The position numbers and the translations under genes were made by a program. A stretch of DNA of 64,000 nt, taken from assembly GCF_031082405.1 (NCBI RefSeq), contig NZ_JAVHJU010000009.1, positions 1 through 64,000 on the forward strand, given 5' to 3'. The DNA comes from Amycolatopsis sp. A133 (GTDB lineage: Bacteria > Actinomycetota > Actinomycetes > Mycobacteriales > Pseudonocardiaceae). Below are positions 33,515 through 42,480 of this stretch, piece by piece. The notes under the pieces were generated by a model. That model searched no databases. It was given only the letters and a program-made list of their open reading frames with translations, and was not told the origin of the DNA. Within the stretch, counting starts at the first letter, position 1. Each line of letters begins with the position of its first letter.

Positions 33515-34743
33515 GCCGCCAGGTGGTGATCATCGCGCCGGGCTCGCGCGGCGATGTCCAGCCCTGCGTCGCCCTCGGGCGGGGCCTCGCCGCCGGTGGT
33601 GACCGCGTGCGGGTGCTGGCCGCGCCCGGGTTCCGGGCGCTGATCGAAACCCACGGTCTCGGCTTCGCGCCCCTTTCGGCGGATCCCTCCGCCATCCTCG
33701 GCTCGGCGGCCGGGCAGGCGTGGACCGGCGGCCGCCGCCTCACCTTCCTCTCCGGGCTGCGCGAAGTCCTCCGCCCGGTGCTCGACCGGCTCCTCGCCGA
33801 CGTCCACACCGGCGCCGCCGGCGCCGATCTCGTCCTCGCGCCGTCGCTCGGCTTCCTCGGCTCGCACCTGGGCTCGCACCTCGGCGTCCCCGACGCCGAG
33901 CTGCACTACCAGCCCAGCGTGCCGACGCGGGCCTTCGCGCACCCGCTCCTGCCCGGGGCCGCGCGGCTCGGACCCTGGGGACGGCACCTCAGCTTCGGCG
34001 CCGTCGACACCCTCGCCTGGCAGATGTTGCGCCCGGAGGTCGACCGCTGGCGCGTCGACACCCTCGGCCTGCCCCGGGCCGGGCGGCGCGGGCCGCGGCG
34101 CCGGTCGCCGGTGCTGTGCGGGTTCTCCGGTGCCGTTGTGCCGCGGCCACCCGACTGGCCCGCCCGCGTGCACGTCACCGGGTACTGGTTCCTCGACGCC
34201 GCCGCGCGCCCGGATCCGCGGCTGCGCGACTTCCTCGCCGCCGGACCGCCGCCGGTGTACGTCGGCTTCGGCAGCATGCAGCCCGCGGACGCCGAGCGGA
34301 CCTTCGGTGTCGTCCGGGCGGCGTTGCGCCGGGCCGGGCTGCGGGGCGTCCTGAACTCCGGGGCCACCGGCGGCAGCTCCGGGGCCACCGGCGACGACCT
34401 GCTGATCGCCGGGGACGTCCCGCACGAGTGGCTGTTCCCGCGGACCGCCGCCGTGGTCCACCACGGCGGCGCCGGGACCACCGCGGCGGCCTTGCGCGCC
34501 GGCGTTCCGTCGCTCGTCTGCCCGGTGTTCTCCGACCAGCCCTACTGGGGCGAGCGGGTGGCCCGGCTCAGCGCGGGCCCGAAGCCGCTGCCGCTGCGGG
34601 AACTCACGGCCGGCGCGCTGACCGCCCGGCTCCGGGAACTGACGGAGAACCCGCTGTTCCGCCGCGGCGCGCAGTACGTCGGTGCGCGCCTGCGCGCCGA
34701 AGACGGCGTCGCCCGGGCCTGCTCGATCCTGCGTTCGGGCTAG
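33511..34743 (+). CDS. GT1-family glycosyltransferase (UGT/EryCIII-like)
   Basis: A 410-residue GT-B glycosyltransferase. The N-terminal domain starts VVIIAPGSRGDVQPCVALGRGL, typical of sterol-, rhamnolipid- and macrolide-type glycosyltransferases. The donor-binding region is VVHHGGAGTTAAALRAGVPSLVCPVFSDQPYW, close to the PSPG-like box with the HGGAGT diphosphate-binding loop. It is the third gene of the plus-strand arm of the lipid locus and could attach a sugar to the condensed lipid or to its acceptor. ATG 33511 has only a weak upstream site (GGGGCGAAG). Confidence 0.88.
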   Translation: MSRQVVIIAPGSRGDVQPCVALGRGLAAGGDRVRVLAAPGFRALIETHGLGFAPLSADPSAILGSAAGQAWTGGRRLTFLSGLREVLRPVLDRLLADVHTGAAGADLVLAPSLGFLGSHLGSHLGVPDAELHYQPSVPTRAFAHPLLPGAARLGPWGRHLSFGAVDTLAWQMLRPEVDRWRVDTLGLPRAGRRGPRRRSPVLCGFSGAVVPRPPDWPARVHVTGYWFLDAAARPDPRLRDFLAAGPPPVYVGFGSMQPADAERTFGVVRAALRRAGLRGVLNSGATGGSSGATGDDLLIAGDVPHEWLFPRTAAVVHHGGAGTTAAALRAGVPSLVCPVFSDQPYWGERVARLSAGPKPLPLRELTAGALTARLRELTENPLFRRGAQYVGARLRAEDGVARACSILRSG

Positions 34744-34750
34744 GTGGCGG

Positions 34751-35740
34751 TCAGGCGAAGAGCGTCAGGACCAGGCCCGCGCCGGCGACCAGTACGCACG
34801 CGGCGATCGTCGTGCGGCGGTAGTGCAGGATCAGCGCCGCGAACTCGCGCAGCAGCGCGCTCGGCAGGAAGTACCGAGCCGTCGGCGAACCCGTCGCCTG
34901 GAACGGCAGGCCCAGCCGGCGGCACTCCACCGCCGCCCGGAACACGTGGTAGTTGCTGGTCACCGCGACCACGCGCCGGGCGTCGCCGGGGAGCAGCGCG
35001 GCCGAGAACCGGAGGTTCTCCTCGGTCGTGCGGGCCCGGTCTTCGCGCAGGATCCGATCGTCGGGCACGCCGCGGTCGCGGAGGTAGGCGTGCATCGCTT
35101 CGGCTTCGGTCACCGCTTCGCCGGGCCCCCGCCCGCCGGAGACGACCAGCAGCGGCGGCGTCGCCTCCCGGTCGTGGAGCCGGATCGCGCGCTCGAGTCG
35201 CCCGGCGAGCAGCGGCGGCACCCGTTCGCCGTTCAGTCCGCAGCCGAGCACGATGATCGCGTCGAATCCGCCGTGGCGGTCGAGCCTGCCGTACACGACG
35301 GAGTAGATCAGCAGCGACAGGAACAGGAACCCGAAGTAGCAGGCCAGCACGGCCGCGACGGCCACCAGCGCCGAACCCCACCGCCCGAGCGGCGCGAACG
35401 ACAACGCCTCCAGCGCGATCAGCCCGGTGCCGAGGCCGAGCGACAGCAGGTTGCCGGCACTGCGCCCTTCCCGCCGCCACATCCCGACGCCGTTGACGAT
35501 CAGCGCCGCCGGCAGCACCAGAGCCACGAGCACCACGACGACGCCGAGCAGCCCCAGCAGCACCGGGGTCAGCCACTCCAGGTGCAGCGCGGCACGCAGC
35601 AGCCACAACGCGGTCAGCAGCAGCGCGACACCGAGCCAGACGGCGTTGCCCAGCCGCCGCGGTTCGCGCGCCAGCCGCACGGCGAACACGACGAGGGCCG
35701 CCCCGGCGGCAACCGGCAGCACCCCACCGGCGACGTTCAC
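34751..35740 (-). CDS. YdcF/SanA-like DUF218 membrane protein
   Basis: A 329-residue protein with about five N-terminal hydrophobic helices and a C-terminal DUF218 domain. The latter has IIVLGCGLNGERVPPLLAGRL, VSGGRGPGEAVTEAEAM and the conserved REDRARTTEENLRF. Members are linked to envelope biogenesis and vancomycin sensitivity in Gram-negative bacteria, but the reaction is not known. GTG 35740 follows AAGGAGGCCGG, which decides the start against a longer open frame. It converges on the lipid-locus glycosyltransferase. Confidence 0.87.
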   Translation of the reverse strand: MNVAGGVLPVAAGAALVVFAVRLAREPRRLGNAVWLGVALLLTALWLLRAALHLEWLTPVLLGLLGVVVVLVALVLPAALIVNGVGMWRREGRSAGNLLSLGLGTGLIALEALSFAPLGRWGSALVAVAAVLACYFGFLFLSLLIYSVVYGRLDRHGGFDAIIVLGCGLNGERVPPLLAGRLERAIRLHDREATPPLLVVSGGRGPGEAVTEAEAMHAYLRDRGVPDDRILREDRARTTEENLRFSAALLPGDARRVVAVTSNYHVFRAAVECRRLGLPFQATGSPTARYFLPSALLREFAALILHYRRTTIAACVLVAGAGLVLTLFA

Positions 35741-35807
35741 CCGGCCTCCTTGGATTCCCCGTTCGGGGCTCCAACCTAGCCGGGCGGACACGAACGGGTG
35801 ATCTGGC

Positions 35808-36185
35808 ATGGTGAAGGACGTGACCGATCGGCGACCGGCGTTCGTGCTGCACGAGCACTGGCGCCCGCGGCACCACTTCGACCTGCGGCTCGAGGAGAAC
35901 GGCGTGCTGCGGTCCTGGGCCGTGCCCCGGGGCCTCCCACCCGACGCGAGCGGCAACCGGCTAGCGGTCGCCGTGCCCGACCACGCGCTGGACCACCTCG
36001 CCTATGAGGACGAGACGAAGAAGATCGCCGACACGGGCTGGTGGGAGGAACACGACCGCACGGCCAAGCGGATCCTGTTCACCCTGCACGGCCGCACGGG
36101 CGCGGTGCGGTACGCGCTGATCCGCACGGCGCGCGACTGGCTGCTGCACCGCACCCGCGACCAGCCGGGCGACGAGGCCGGCTAG
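35808..36185 (+). CDS. Stand-alone DNA ligase D 3'-phosphoesterase domain protein
   Basis: A 125-residue protein containing only the LigD PE domain: FVLHEHWRPRHHFDLRLEENGVLRSWAVPRG, with the His and Asp residues that bind metal, then ALIRTARDWLLHR. The PE domain trims 3'-phosphates and terminal ribonucleotides at DNA breaks in non-homologous end joining. No ku or ligase D gene is in the window. Stand-alone copies are common in actinomycetes and archaea. ATG 35808. Confidence 0.88.
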   Translation: MVKDVTDRRPAFVLHEHWRPRHHFDLRLEENGVLRSWAVPRGLPPDASGNRLAVAVPDHALDHLAYEDETKKIADTGWWEEHDRTAKRILFTLHGRTGAVRYALIRTARDWLLHRTRDQPGDEAG

Positions 36186-36195
36186 GCAGAGCCGG

Positions 36196-36891
36196 TCAGG
36201 CCGGAGCGACCCTCGCGCGGAACCGGACCCCGGTCGGCATCGCCCGGTGCGCCCAGTGGCCGAGTACACCCAGCAACGCGATCTCCAGGACCATCATCAG
36301 CCGTTCCACCAGCCCGGTCGCCACGGTCGGCAGGTGGCCGCCGAGGACCACGTTGACCGCGAACGGGACGATGAACGGCAGGTAGAACGGGATCGCCGCC
36401 AGCGCCAGCCGTCGTGACCACGTCGCGAACCGGCGCCAGCGCGGGTCGTCGCGGTGGCGGCGGCCCAGCGCCCAGCCGACGACCGGCAGGCTGAGGCACG
36501 TCACCGCCGACGCGTACAGGTGGATCTTCCCCGTCGCGGTGATCGCGCCGCCCTGCGGGTCCTTCGCGAAGATCGCGACCGCCAGCAGGCTGACGCACCA
36601 CAGCGCCTTCGCCGCCACCAGTGCCGGGTTGGCCAGCAGGCCGCGGCGGTACAGCGCGACCAGCAGCAACGCCGACCCCGTGCTGGTGAGCAGCAGCGCG
36701 CCGTCCCACAGCAGGCGGCCCGGGCTCAGCGCGTAGTCGCTGAGCATCGTGCTCACCGGGTCGAGCGGCGCCAGCCGGCGGTCGAGGTGCAGGACCGCGA
36801 GCAGGGTGACGGCGCCGCCGAAGGCGACGAGGGCGCCGGGCACGAGCAGGCGGGCGCGCAGGCGGGGACGGACGGGTGCGGGACACAGCAT
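36196..36891 (-). CDS. DUF998-like membrane protein
   Basis: A 231-residue integral membrane protein with about six helices. DPVSTMLSDYALSPGRLLWDGALL resembles the DUF998 core, a family of unknown function. The start is uncertain: ATG 36891 (MLCPAPVRP) is chosen, with a frame open to 36993 upstream. The LigD-PE gene converges on it with 10 nt between them. Confidence 0.72.
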   Translation of the reverse strand: MLCPAPVRPRLRARLLVPGALVAFGGAVTLLAVLHLDRRLAPLDPVSTMLSDYALSPGRLLWDGALLLTSTGSALLLVALYRRGLLANPALVAAKALWCVSLLAVAIFAKDPQGGAITATGKIHLYASAVTCLSLPVVGWALGRRHRDDPRWRRFATWSRRLALAAIPFYLPFIVPFAVNVVLGGHLPTVATGLVERLMMVLEIALLGVLGHWAHRAMPTGVRFRARVAPA

Positions 36892-37000
36892 GCAGGGGAA
36901 CACTCCGGGACGGTTCGGCTGGTTCAGGGCCGCCGCGGACGCTACCCGTGACCTTTCCGTGACCATTGCCGATGCGCCGGTGCTGTGACGCACACCACCG

Positions 37001-37867
37001 TCAGTGGTCGCCGTCCTGGGGGATTTCCGCCGAATCGGTGAGCCGCAGCTTGCGCCGCGCCCGCTGGTAGAACGTCGTCATGCCGAGCCGGACCACCCGC
37101 GCCGCGCTCGGCCGGCCGCGCAGGTCCAGCCGGTCGCCGGGGGAGACGTACCCCTCGACCTGGCCGTCGACCTCCACCGCCAGCCTGCCGCTGGTGGGCA
37201 GCAGCTCCAAGGTGACTTCGTCGTGCACCGAGAGCACCACGCCCCGGCTGTACGCCGAGTGCGGCGCCGCCGGCGTCACCAGCAGGGCCTCCACCGCCGG
37301 GCTGGTGATCGGCCCGCCCGCCGAGAAGCTGTACGCCGTCGAGCCGGTCGGGGTCGCCACGACCACCGCGTCGGCCGAATAGCTCACGAACGGCTGGCCG
37401 CCGACGCGCACGGCGACCACCGCGCTGCCGTTGCCGGGCACGCGCACGACCGCGATGTCGTTGAACGCCGTGATCCGCCGTCCCTGCAGCACCGCGTCCA
37501 CGGCCAGCCGCGGCTCCACCGTGAACTCGTGTTCGTCGATGGCCGAAAGGGCGCGCGGCAGGTCGGGGACGTCGACCTCGGCCAGGAAGCCGAGCTTGCC
37601 GAGGTTCACCCCGAGCACCGGCGCGCGCTGCCCGTCGGCCAGCCGCATGGCCCGCAGCATCGTGCCGTCGCCGCCCAGGCTGACCACCAGGTCGGACCGG
37701 CGCCCGAGCTCCTCGGGCGTCACCCCCACCGCGGCGCAGTTCAGCCGGACGATCTCGTCGGCGATGCCGAGGATCTCGATGTTCCGGTTGTCCGCCCAGC
37801 CGAGCACGGCTTCGACGGCGGCCGCGGAGTCGCGGCGGGGGTGCAGCACGAGTCCCGCGGAGTGCAT
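37001..37867 (-). CDS. nadK: NAD kinase
   Basis: A 288-residue ATP-NAD kinase that makes NADP. The diagnostic GGDGT motif is at residues 65-69 (VVSLGGDGTMLRA), followed by GVNLGKLGFLAE, the FNDIAV segment equivalent to the NE motif, and the conserved TPTGSTAYSFSAGGPI. Length and motifs are complete. Actinomycetes often carry more than one nadK. This copy stands 33 nt beyond the stop of a Baeyer-Villiger monooxygenase operon whose enzymes need NADPH, which suggests, but does not prove, a dedicated supply role. Confidence 0.93.
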   Translation of the reverse strand: MHSAGLVLHPRRDSAAAVEAVLGWADNRNIEILGIADEIVRLNCAAVGVTPEELGRRSDLVVSLGGDGTMLRAMRLADGQRAPVLGVNLGKLGFLAEVDVPDLPRALSAIDEHEFTVEPRLAVDAVLQGRRITAFNDIAVVRVPGNGSAVVAVRVGGQPFVSYSADAVVVATPTGSTAYSFSAGGPITSPAVEALLVTPAAPHSAYSRGVVLSVHDEVTLELLPTSGRLAVEVDGQVEGYVSPGDRLDLRGRPSAARVVRLGMTTFYQRARRKLRLTDSAEIPQDGDH

Positions 37868-37900
37868 GTCAGCGGCCCCGGACGGGGGAGGTACCGAGCG

Positions 37901-39376
37901 TCATGCGCTCAGTCTGCCCCCTCCCGCCGGGCGCCGCGAGAAGCGCAGGGCCCCGTCGTCGATCCGGCCGTGCCGGAGCTTGACGACGTCGTGCGCGTAG
38001 CTCATGCCCAGCTGCCACGGCGCCCGCGAACCGGCCTTCGGGAACTCGCCGATCGCCCGCTGGACGTACCCGGCGTCGAAGTCCAGCAGCGGCCGCTCGG
38101 TGACGGCCGGGTCGTCGTTGACCGGCACGCACTGGTCGTAGCCGTGCCGGTCGAGGTGGCGCAGCAGCCGGACGACGTACTCGCCGACCAGGTCGGCCTT
38201 GAGCGTCCACGACGCGTTCGTGTAGCCGATCGTGAACGCGAAGTTCGGCACGCCGCTGAGCATCATGCCCTTGTAGGCCATGGTTTCCGGCAGCTTCACC
38301 GGGTTGCCGTCCACGACGAGGTCGATGCCGCCGAAGGCCAGCAGCCGCAGCCCGGTGGCGGTGACGACGACGTCCGCCTCCAGCTCGGCACCGGACTCCA
38401 GGGCCAGCCCGTGCTCGGTGAAGGAGGCGATCCGGTCGGTGACGATGGAGGCGTCGCCGCGGCGGATCGACCGGAACAGGTCGCCGTCCGGGACCAGGCA
38501 GAGCCGCTGGTCCCACGGGTCGTACCGCGGCTTGAAGTGGGTGTCCACGGCGTACCCGGGCGGCAGCTGCTTCGCCGTGGCCTTGCGGATCAGCGCCTTC
38601 ACGACACCCGGGCGGCGCCGGCTGAGCTGGTAGATCAGCGTGCTCACCGCGACGTTCTTCCAGCGCGCGATCGGGTAGGCCAGCCGCGCGCCGAGCAGCC
38701 CGCGCAGCCGGTTGGCCAGCGCGTCCTCCGACGGCAGCGAAAGGATGTAGGTGGGGGAGCGCTGCAGCATCGTCACGTGCGCGGCGCGGTCGGTCATCGC
38801 GGGCACGAGCGTCACCGCGGTGGCGCCGCTGCCGATCACGACGACCTTCTTGCCGGTGTAGTCGAGGTCTTCCGGCCACTGCTGCGGGTGGACGACGGTG
38901 CCGCCGAACCGCTCCAGGCCGGGGAACTCCGGCGTGTGCCCGCCCGCGTAGTCGTAGTAGCCGCTGCACAGGTACAGGAACTTCGCGGTGAACTGCACCG
39001 GCTTGCCGTCGTGCGTGGCTTCGACCGTCCACAGGGCGTCCTCTGTGGACCATGCGGCCCGGATCACCCGGTGCCCGAACCGGATGTGGCGGTCGATGCC
39101 GGCGTCGGCCGCGGTGTCCCGGACGTACTGCAGGATCGACGGGCCGTCCGCGATGGCCTTCGCGTCGGTCCAGGGCCGGAACCGGTACCCGAGGGTCTGC
39201 ATGTCCGAGTCCGACCGCACGCCGGGGTAGCGGAACAGGTCCCACGTGCCGCCGATCGTGTCACGGGCTTCGAGGATCGTGTACTTCTTGCGCGGGAACG
39301 CCGTCCGCAGGTGGTGGGCCGCGCCGACGCCGGACAGCCCGGCGCCGACGATCAGCACGTCGAGGTGTTCGGTCAT
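37901..39376 (-). CDS. Baeyer-Villiger-type flavin monooxygenase (EthA/MymA-like)
   Basis: A 491-residue FAD/NADPH enzyme. The FAD site is VGAGLSGVGAAHHL, the Baeyer-Villiger fingerprint is FGGTVVHPQQW (FxGxxxHxxxW), and the NADPH motif is GSGATAVTLVPA. WDLFRYPGVRSDSDMQTLGY matches the EthA/MymA branch, which oxidises ketones and thio-compounds. Last gene of the TetR-flanked operon; its ATG overlaps the stop of the SDR gene by 4 nt. Substrate probably a ketone produced by the SDR or P450. Confidence 0.93.
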   Translation of the reverse strand: MTEHLDVLIVGAGLSGVGAAHHLRTAFPRKKYTILEARDTIGGTWDLFRYPGVRSDSDMQTLGYRFRPWTDAKAIADGPSILQYVRDTAADAGIDRHIRFGHRVIRAAWSTEDALWTVEATHDGKPVQFTAKFLYLCSGYYDYAGGHTPEFPGLERFGGTVVHPQQWPEDLDYTGKKVVVIGSGATAVTLVPAMTDRAAHVTMLQRSPTYILSLPSEDALANRLRGLLGARLAYPIARWKNVAVSTLIYQLSRRRPGVVKALIRKATAKQLPPGYAVDTHFKPRYDPWDQRLCLVPDGDLFRSIRRGDASIVTDRIASFTEHGLALESGAELEADVVVTATGLRLLAFGGIDLVVDGNPVKLPETMAYKGMMLSGVPNFAFTIGYTNASWTLKADLVGEYVVRLLRHLDRHGYDQCVPVNDDPAVTERPLLDFDAGYVQRAIGEFPKAGSRAPWQLGMSYAHDVVKLRHGRIDDGALRFSRRPAGGGRLSA

Positions 39377-40221
39377 GGCAGTGCGGCCTCCGTCCGCCGT
39401 GAGCGCTGGATCACGCGCGTCAGCACGGCGTTGTAGTGGGTGGGGGTGATGCGGGCGAGCGCGTCGAACAGGTAGGCGTCCGGGCCGACCAGGATGCGGG
39501 CCTTCCCGCGGTCCACGCCGGCGTGGATGACCGCCGCCGCCTTCTCCGGCGACGTCATCGTCATCGCCTCGAACTGCGCGGCCAGCTGCTCGTGGGTGCG
39601 GCCCCGGCCCTCGGGGTCCCGGCGCACCCGGGCGTTGCGGGCGATGTTCGTGGTGATCCCGCCCGGGTGGACGGTCACCGCGCGCAGGCCGGTGCCGCGC
39701 AGTTCCTGCCGCAGCGACTCGGTGAAACCGCGGACGGCGAACTTCGCCGCGCAGTACGCGCTCTGGTACGGCATCCCGAGCAGGCCGAACACGCTGGAGG
39801 TGTTCACGATCGCGCCTTCGCCCTGCTCGGCGAGGATCGGCAGGAACGCCCGCGTCCCGTGCACCACCCCGCGGAAGTTGATGTCGTGCAGCCAATCGTC
39901 GTCTTCGGGCACCGCGTCGAGCACGGTCGAGGTCACCGCGACGCCGGCGTTGTTGAACACCGCGGCCAGGGGCGCCGGGAGCCACTCCCGGACCTCGGCG
40001 GCGAACCGCAGCTGGTCCTCCGCGTCCCGGACGTCGAGGACGCGGGTCAACACCGGGCCGGGCAGGGCGGCCGCGGTGGCCTTCAGGCCGTCTTCGTCGA
40101 CGTCCGCGAGGGCGACCGGCGAGCCGAGCCGCGAGAGCCGGGTGGCCAGCGCGCGGCCGATGCCGGACGCCGCGCCGGTGATCACCACCGGGCGGCCGGT
40201 GAGACTAGGGGGCCGGGACAT
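39373..40221 (-). CDS. Short-chain dehydrogenase/reductase
   Basis: A 282-residue classical SDR with TGAASGIG, NNAG, NTSSVFG and the Tyr-x3-Lys pair in SAYCAAKFAV. It would interconvert an alcohol and a ketone. Its start lies 17 nt inside the hydrolase gene and its stop overlaps the BVMO start, so it is translationally coupled on both sides. In the mycobacterial mymA operon an SDR (SadH) occupies the same place beside a BVMO. Confidence 0.92.
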   Translation of the reverse strand: MSRPPSLTGRPVVITGAASGIGRALATRLSRLGSPVALADVDEDGLKATAAALPGPVLTRVLDVRDAEDQLRFAAEVREWLPAPLAAVFNNAGVAVTSTVLDAVPEDDDWLHDINFRGVVHGTRAFLPILAEQGEGAIVNTSSVFGLLGMPYQSAYCAAKFAVRGFTESLRQELRGTGLRAVTVHPGGITTNIARNARVRRDPEGRGRTHEQLAAQFEAMTMTSPEKAAAVIHAGVDRGKARILVGPDAYLFDALARITPTHYNAVLTRVIQRSRRTEAALP

Positions 40222-41095
40222 CGCTGCTCCTCGCGTGCTGGTCGATGAGGTCGAGGACGGTGGGCCACGCGCCTTCGGGCAGGTCGTGCCCCATGCCGCG
40301 GACGGTTTCCAGGCGGGCGCCCCGGATGGCCCGCGCGGTGGCGGCCCCGCCGGTCGGGTGCACCATCCGGTCGCGGTCGCCGTGGATCACCAGCGTCGGC
40401 GCGGTGATCTTCCGCAGCAGCGGGGTCCGGTTGCCGGACTTCATGATCGCGGCGAGCTGACGGCCCACGCCCCCGGCCGTCGGGTCGCGGTCCCAGCCCG
40501 TTCCGGCCAGCTCGCGCACGAAAGCCTCGTCGAACGGGAAGCCGTGCGAGCCGATGTGGCGGAACATCCGGACCGCGCTTTCGACCGCCTCTTCGCGGGA
40601 TTTCGGCGGCTTCGCGCCCATCATGCGCAACGTCGAGAGCGCGGGGCGGCCGAGCAGGCGCGACCCGGTCGTCGACATGATCGACGTCAGGGTGCGGATC
40701 CGGTCCGGGTGGAGCGCGGCGGTGGTCTGGGAGATCATGCCGCCCATGGAGACGCCCGCGATGTGGGCGGTCTCCAGGTCCAGCGCGTCGAACAGGCCGA
40801 TGGTGTCGGCGGCCATGTCCGTCAGGTCGTACTGCTGGGGCGGGAACCGGCCCGCGAGCATGCCGAGCAGGCTCGGCGGCCGGAAACGCGGGTGCGTCGA
40901 GCGCCCGGTGTCGCGGTTGTCGAACCGGATGACTTCGTACCCGCGCTCGGCGAGCTTCGTGCAGAAGGCGTCCGGCCAGCTGTGCAGCTGCTGGCCCAGC
41001 CCGGCGACGAAGACCAGCGGCTCGGCGCCGGCGTCCCCGATCCGTTCGTAGGCCAGGGAAATCCCCCGGCCGGCGTCGGCGATCTGTTCGGTCAC
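40205..41095 (-). CDS. Alpha/beta hydrolase
   Basis: A 296-residue soluble hydrolase with nucleophile serine in GVSMGG, the acidic residue in HGDRDRMVHP and the histidine in GMGHDLPEG. FDNRDTGRST is typical of the esterase/haloperoxidase-like branch. In this operon it is a good candidate to open the ester or lactone made by the BVMO. Its GTG overlaps the P450 stop by 4 nt. Confidence 0.9.
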   Translation of the reverse strand: MTEQIADAGRGISLAYERIGDAGAEPLVFVAGLGQQLHSWPDAFCTKLAERGYEVIRFDNRDTGRSTHPRFRPPSLLGMLAGRFPPQQYDLTDMAADTIGLFDALDLETAHIAGVSMGGMISQTTAALHPDRIRTLTSIMSTTGSRLLGRPALSTLRMMGAKPPKSREEAVESAVRMFRHIGSHGFPFDEAFVRELAGTGWDRDPTAGGVGRQLAAIMKSGNRTPLLRKITAPTLVIHGDRDRMVHPTGGAATARAIRGARLETVRGMGHDLPEGAWPTVLDLIDQHARSSDVPAP

Positions 41096-42396
41096 GAATC
41101 TCCTCCGGTGTTCCGGCGGCGCACGATGGCGCGGCCGCCCTTGGCGGGGGCGTAGGCGACCCCCCGCGAATGCCAGCGTTCGCCGGGCTCGTCGGTCGGT
41201 ACCAGCGTGAAGTCCCGCAGCAGGGTCCGCAGCACGACGGTCATCTCCATGGTCGCGAACGCGGCGCCGAGGCAGCGGCGGGTGCCGCCGCCGAACGGGA
41301 TCCACTGGTAGAGGTCCGGGCGCGCGCCTTCGAAGCGGTGCGGGTCGAAGGTCGCCGCGCGCGGGAACACGGCGTCGTCGTCGTGGATCAGCGCGATGCT
41401 GACGAGCACCGCGTACCCCTTCGGCAGCGTCCACCGGCCCAGCCGGAAGCCGTCCTGCTTGACCTGCCGCGCGGTGAGGTCGATGACCGGGCGGGTGCGC
41501 TGGACCTCGAGGATGGTGGCGTCGAGGAGCTTGGGGTCGCCCTCTTCCAGTTCCGCCAGCAGCGCGGGGTGCCGGCGGAGGCGTTCGACGGCCCAGGCCA
41601 GGGTGGTCGCCGTGGTTTCGTGCCCGGCGGTGAGCAGGGTGAGCAGCTGGTCGGAGATCTCTTCGCGGCTCAGCCCGGTCCCGTCGTCGTACCGGGTCTG
41701 CAGCATCATCGAGAGGACGTCGTCGCGGTCCTCCTCGCCGGCGCGGGCCTTCGCGATCAGCCGGTCGACGATCGCGTCGTACTCGCGGCGCATCCGTTCG
41801 AAGCGGCGCCACGGGTTGAAGCGGCCGCGTTTCGGGATCGGCAGCACGGCCAGCCGGGAGCCCAGGGTGACGAACGGCGGGAGCAGCTCGCGCAGCTCGG
41901 CGAACTCGGCCCCTTCGGCGCCGAAGACCGCGCGCAGGATGGCGTTGAGCGTGATCCGCATCATCGACGGCAGCGTGGCGAACGCCCGGCCTTCGGGCCA
42001 GCTCGCCAGCTCGCGGGCGGTTTCTTCTTCGACGATCTTTTCGTACGCCGCCAGCCGCCGTCCGTGGAACGGCGGCACCAGGAGCTTGCGCTGCCTTTTG
42101 TGCTCCTCGCCGGACAACGCGAACATCGAGCGGGACCCGAGTACCCGCCCGAGGTTGACCTCGAGGTTGTCGGCGAATTCGGGTCCGGAGGTGAACAGCT
42201 GCTTGATCTCGGCGGCGCCGCTGATCACCACGGCGTTGCCGAAGATCGGCACGTTGACCGTGAAGGCGTCGCCGTAGCGCTCTTTGAGCCGCCGCATCCC
42301 GCGCAGGGGCTGGGTGAGGGCGTAGGCGCCCTGCACGGCGCGGGGCGCGGTGGGCCCCGGCGGCAACGTCACGGATGGTCCTGTCACGGTCGTCAT
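41092..42396 (-). CDS. Cytochrome P450
   Basis: A 434-residue P450. The I-helix oxygen-activation motif is AGHETTAT, the K-helix ExxR is in ILEVQRTRP, and the heme-ligand loop is FGGGTRRCLGAAFA. KRQRKLLVPPFHGRR is typical of the bacterial CYP110-like fatty-acid/alkane group. First gene of a four-gene operon (P450, hydrolase, SDR, BVMO) opposite a TetR repressor; GGGAGGG precedes ATG 42396. No ferredoxin or reductase gene is nearby, so electrons come from elsewhere. Confidence 0.95.
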   Translation of the reverse strand: MTTVTGPSVTLPPGPTAPRAVQGAYALTQPLRGMRRLKERYGDAFTVNVPIFGNAVVISGAAEIKQLFTSGPEFADNLEVNLGRVLGSRSMFALSGEEHKRQRKLLVPPFHGRRLAAYEKIVEEETARELASWPEGRAFATLPSMMRITLNAILRAVFGAEGAEFAELRELLPPFVTLGSRLAVLPIPKRGRFNPWRRFERMRREYDAIVDRLIAKARAGEEDRDDVLSMMLQTRYDDGTGLSREEISDQLLTLLTAGHETTATTLAWAVERLRRHPALLAELEEGDPKLLDATILEVQRTRPVIDLTARQVKQDGFRLGRWTLPKGYAVLVSIALIHDDDAVFPRAATFDPHRFEGARPDLYQWIPFGGGTRRCLGAAFATMEMTVVLRTLLRDFTLVPTDEPGERWHSRGVAYAPAKGGRAIVRRRNTGGDS

Positions 42397-42410
42397 CGAC
42401 CCTCCCGGAA

Positions 42411-42455
42411 GGTGGTACGCGAGCGTACCGTCGGTACGGTACGCCGGTGTACCAT
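42411..42455. promoter_or_regulatory. Operator cluster between P450 operon and tetR
   Basis: GGTACGC-GA-GCGTACC (42414-42429) is a perfect inverted repeat, and GTACCGT-CGGT-ACGGTAC (42425-42442) is a second that overlaps it, followed by GGTGTACC. The repeated GGTAC/GTACC half-sites point to two or more bound TetR dimers covering both divergent promoters. Confidence 0.7.
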
Positions 42456-42480
42456 CTCGTTTCAAGAGGAGGGGTATAGC

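Noticed and set aside
24369..34743. Complete mycolic-acid pathway
   Set aside because: No accD4, FAS-II, desaturase, cyclopropane or trehalose genes are in the window, so only a mycolate-like condensation and transfer module can be claimed.
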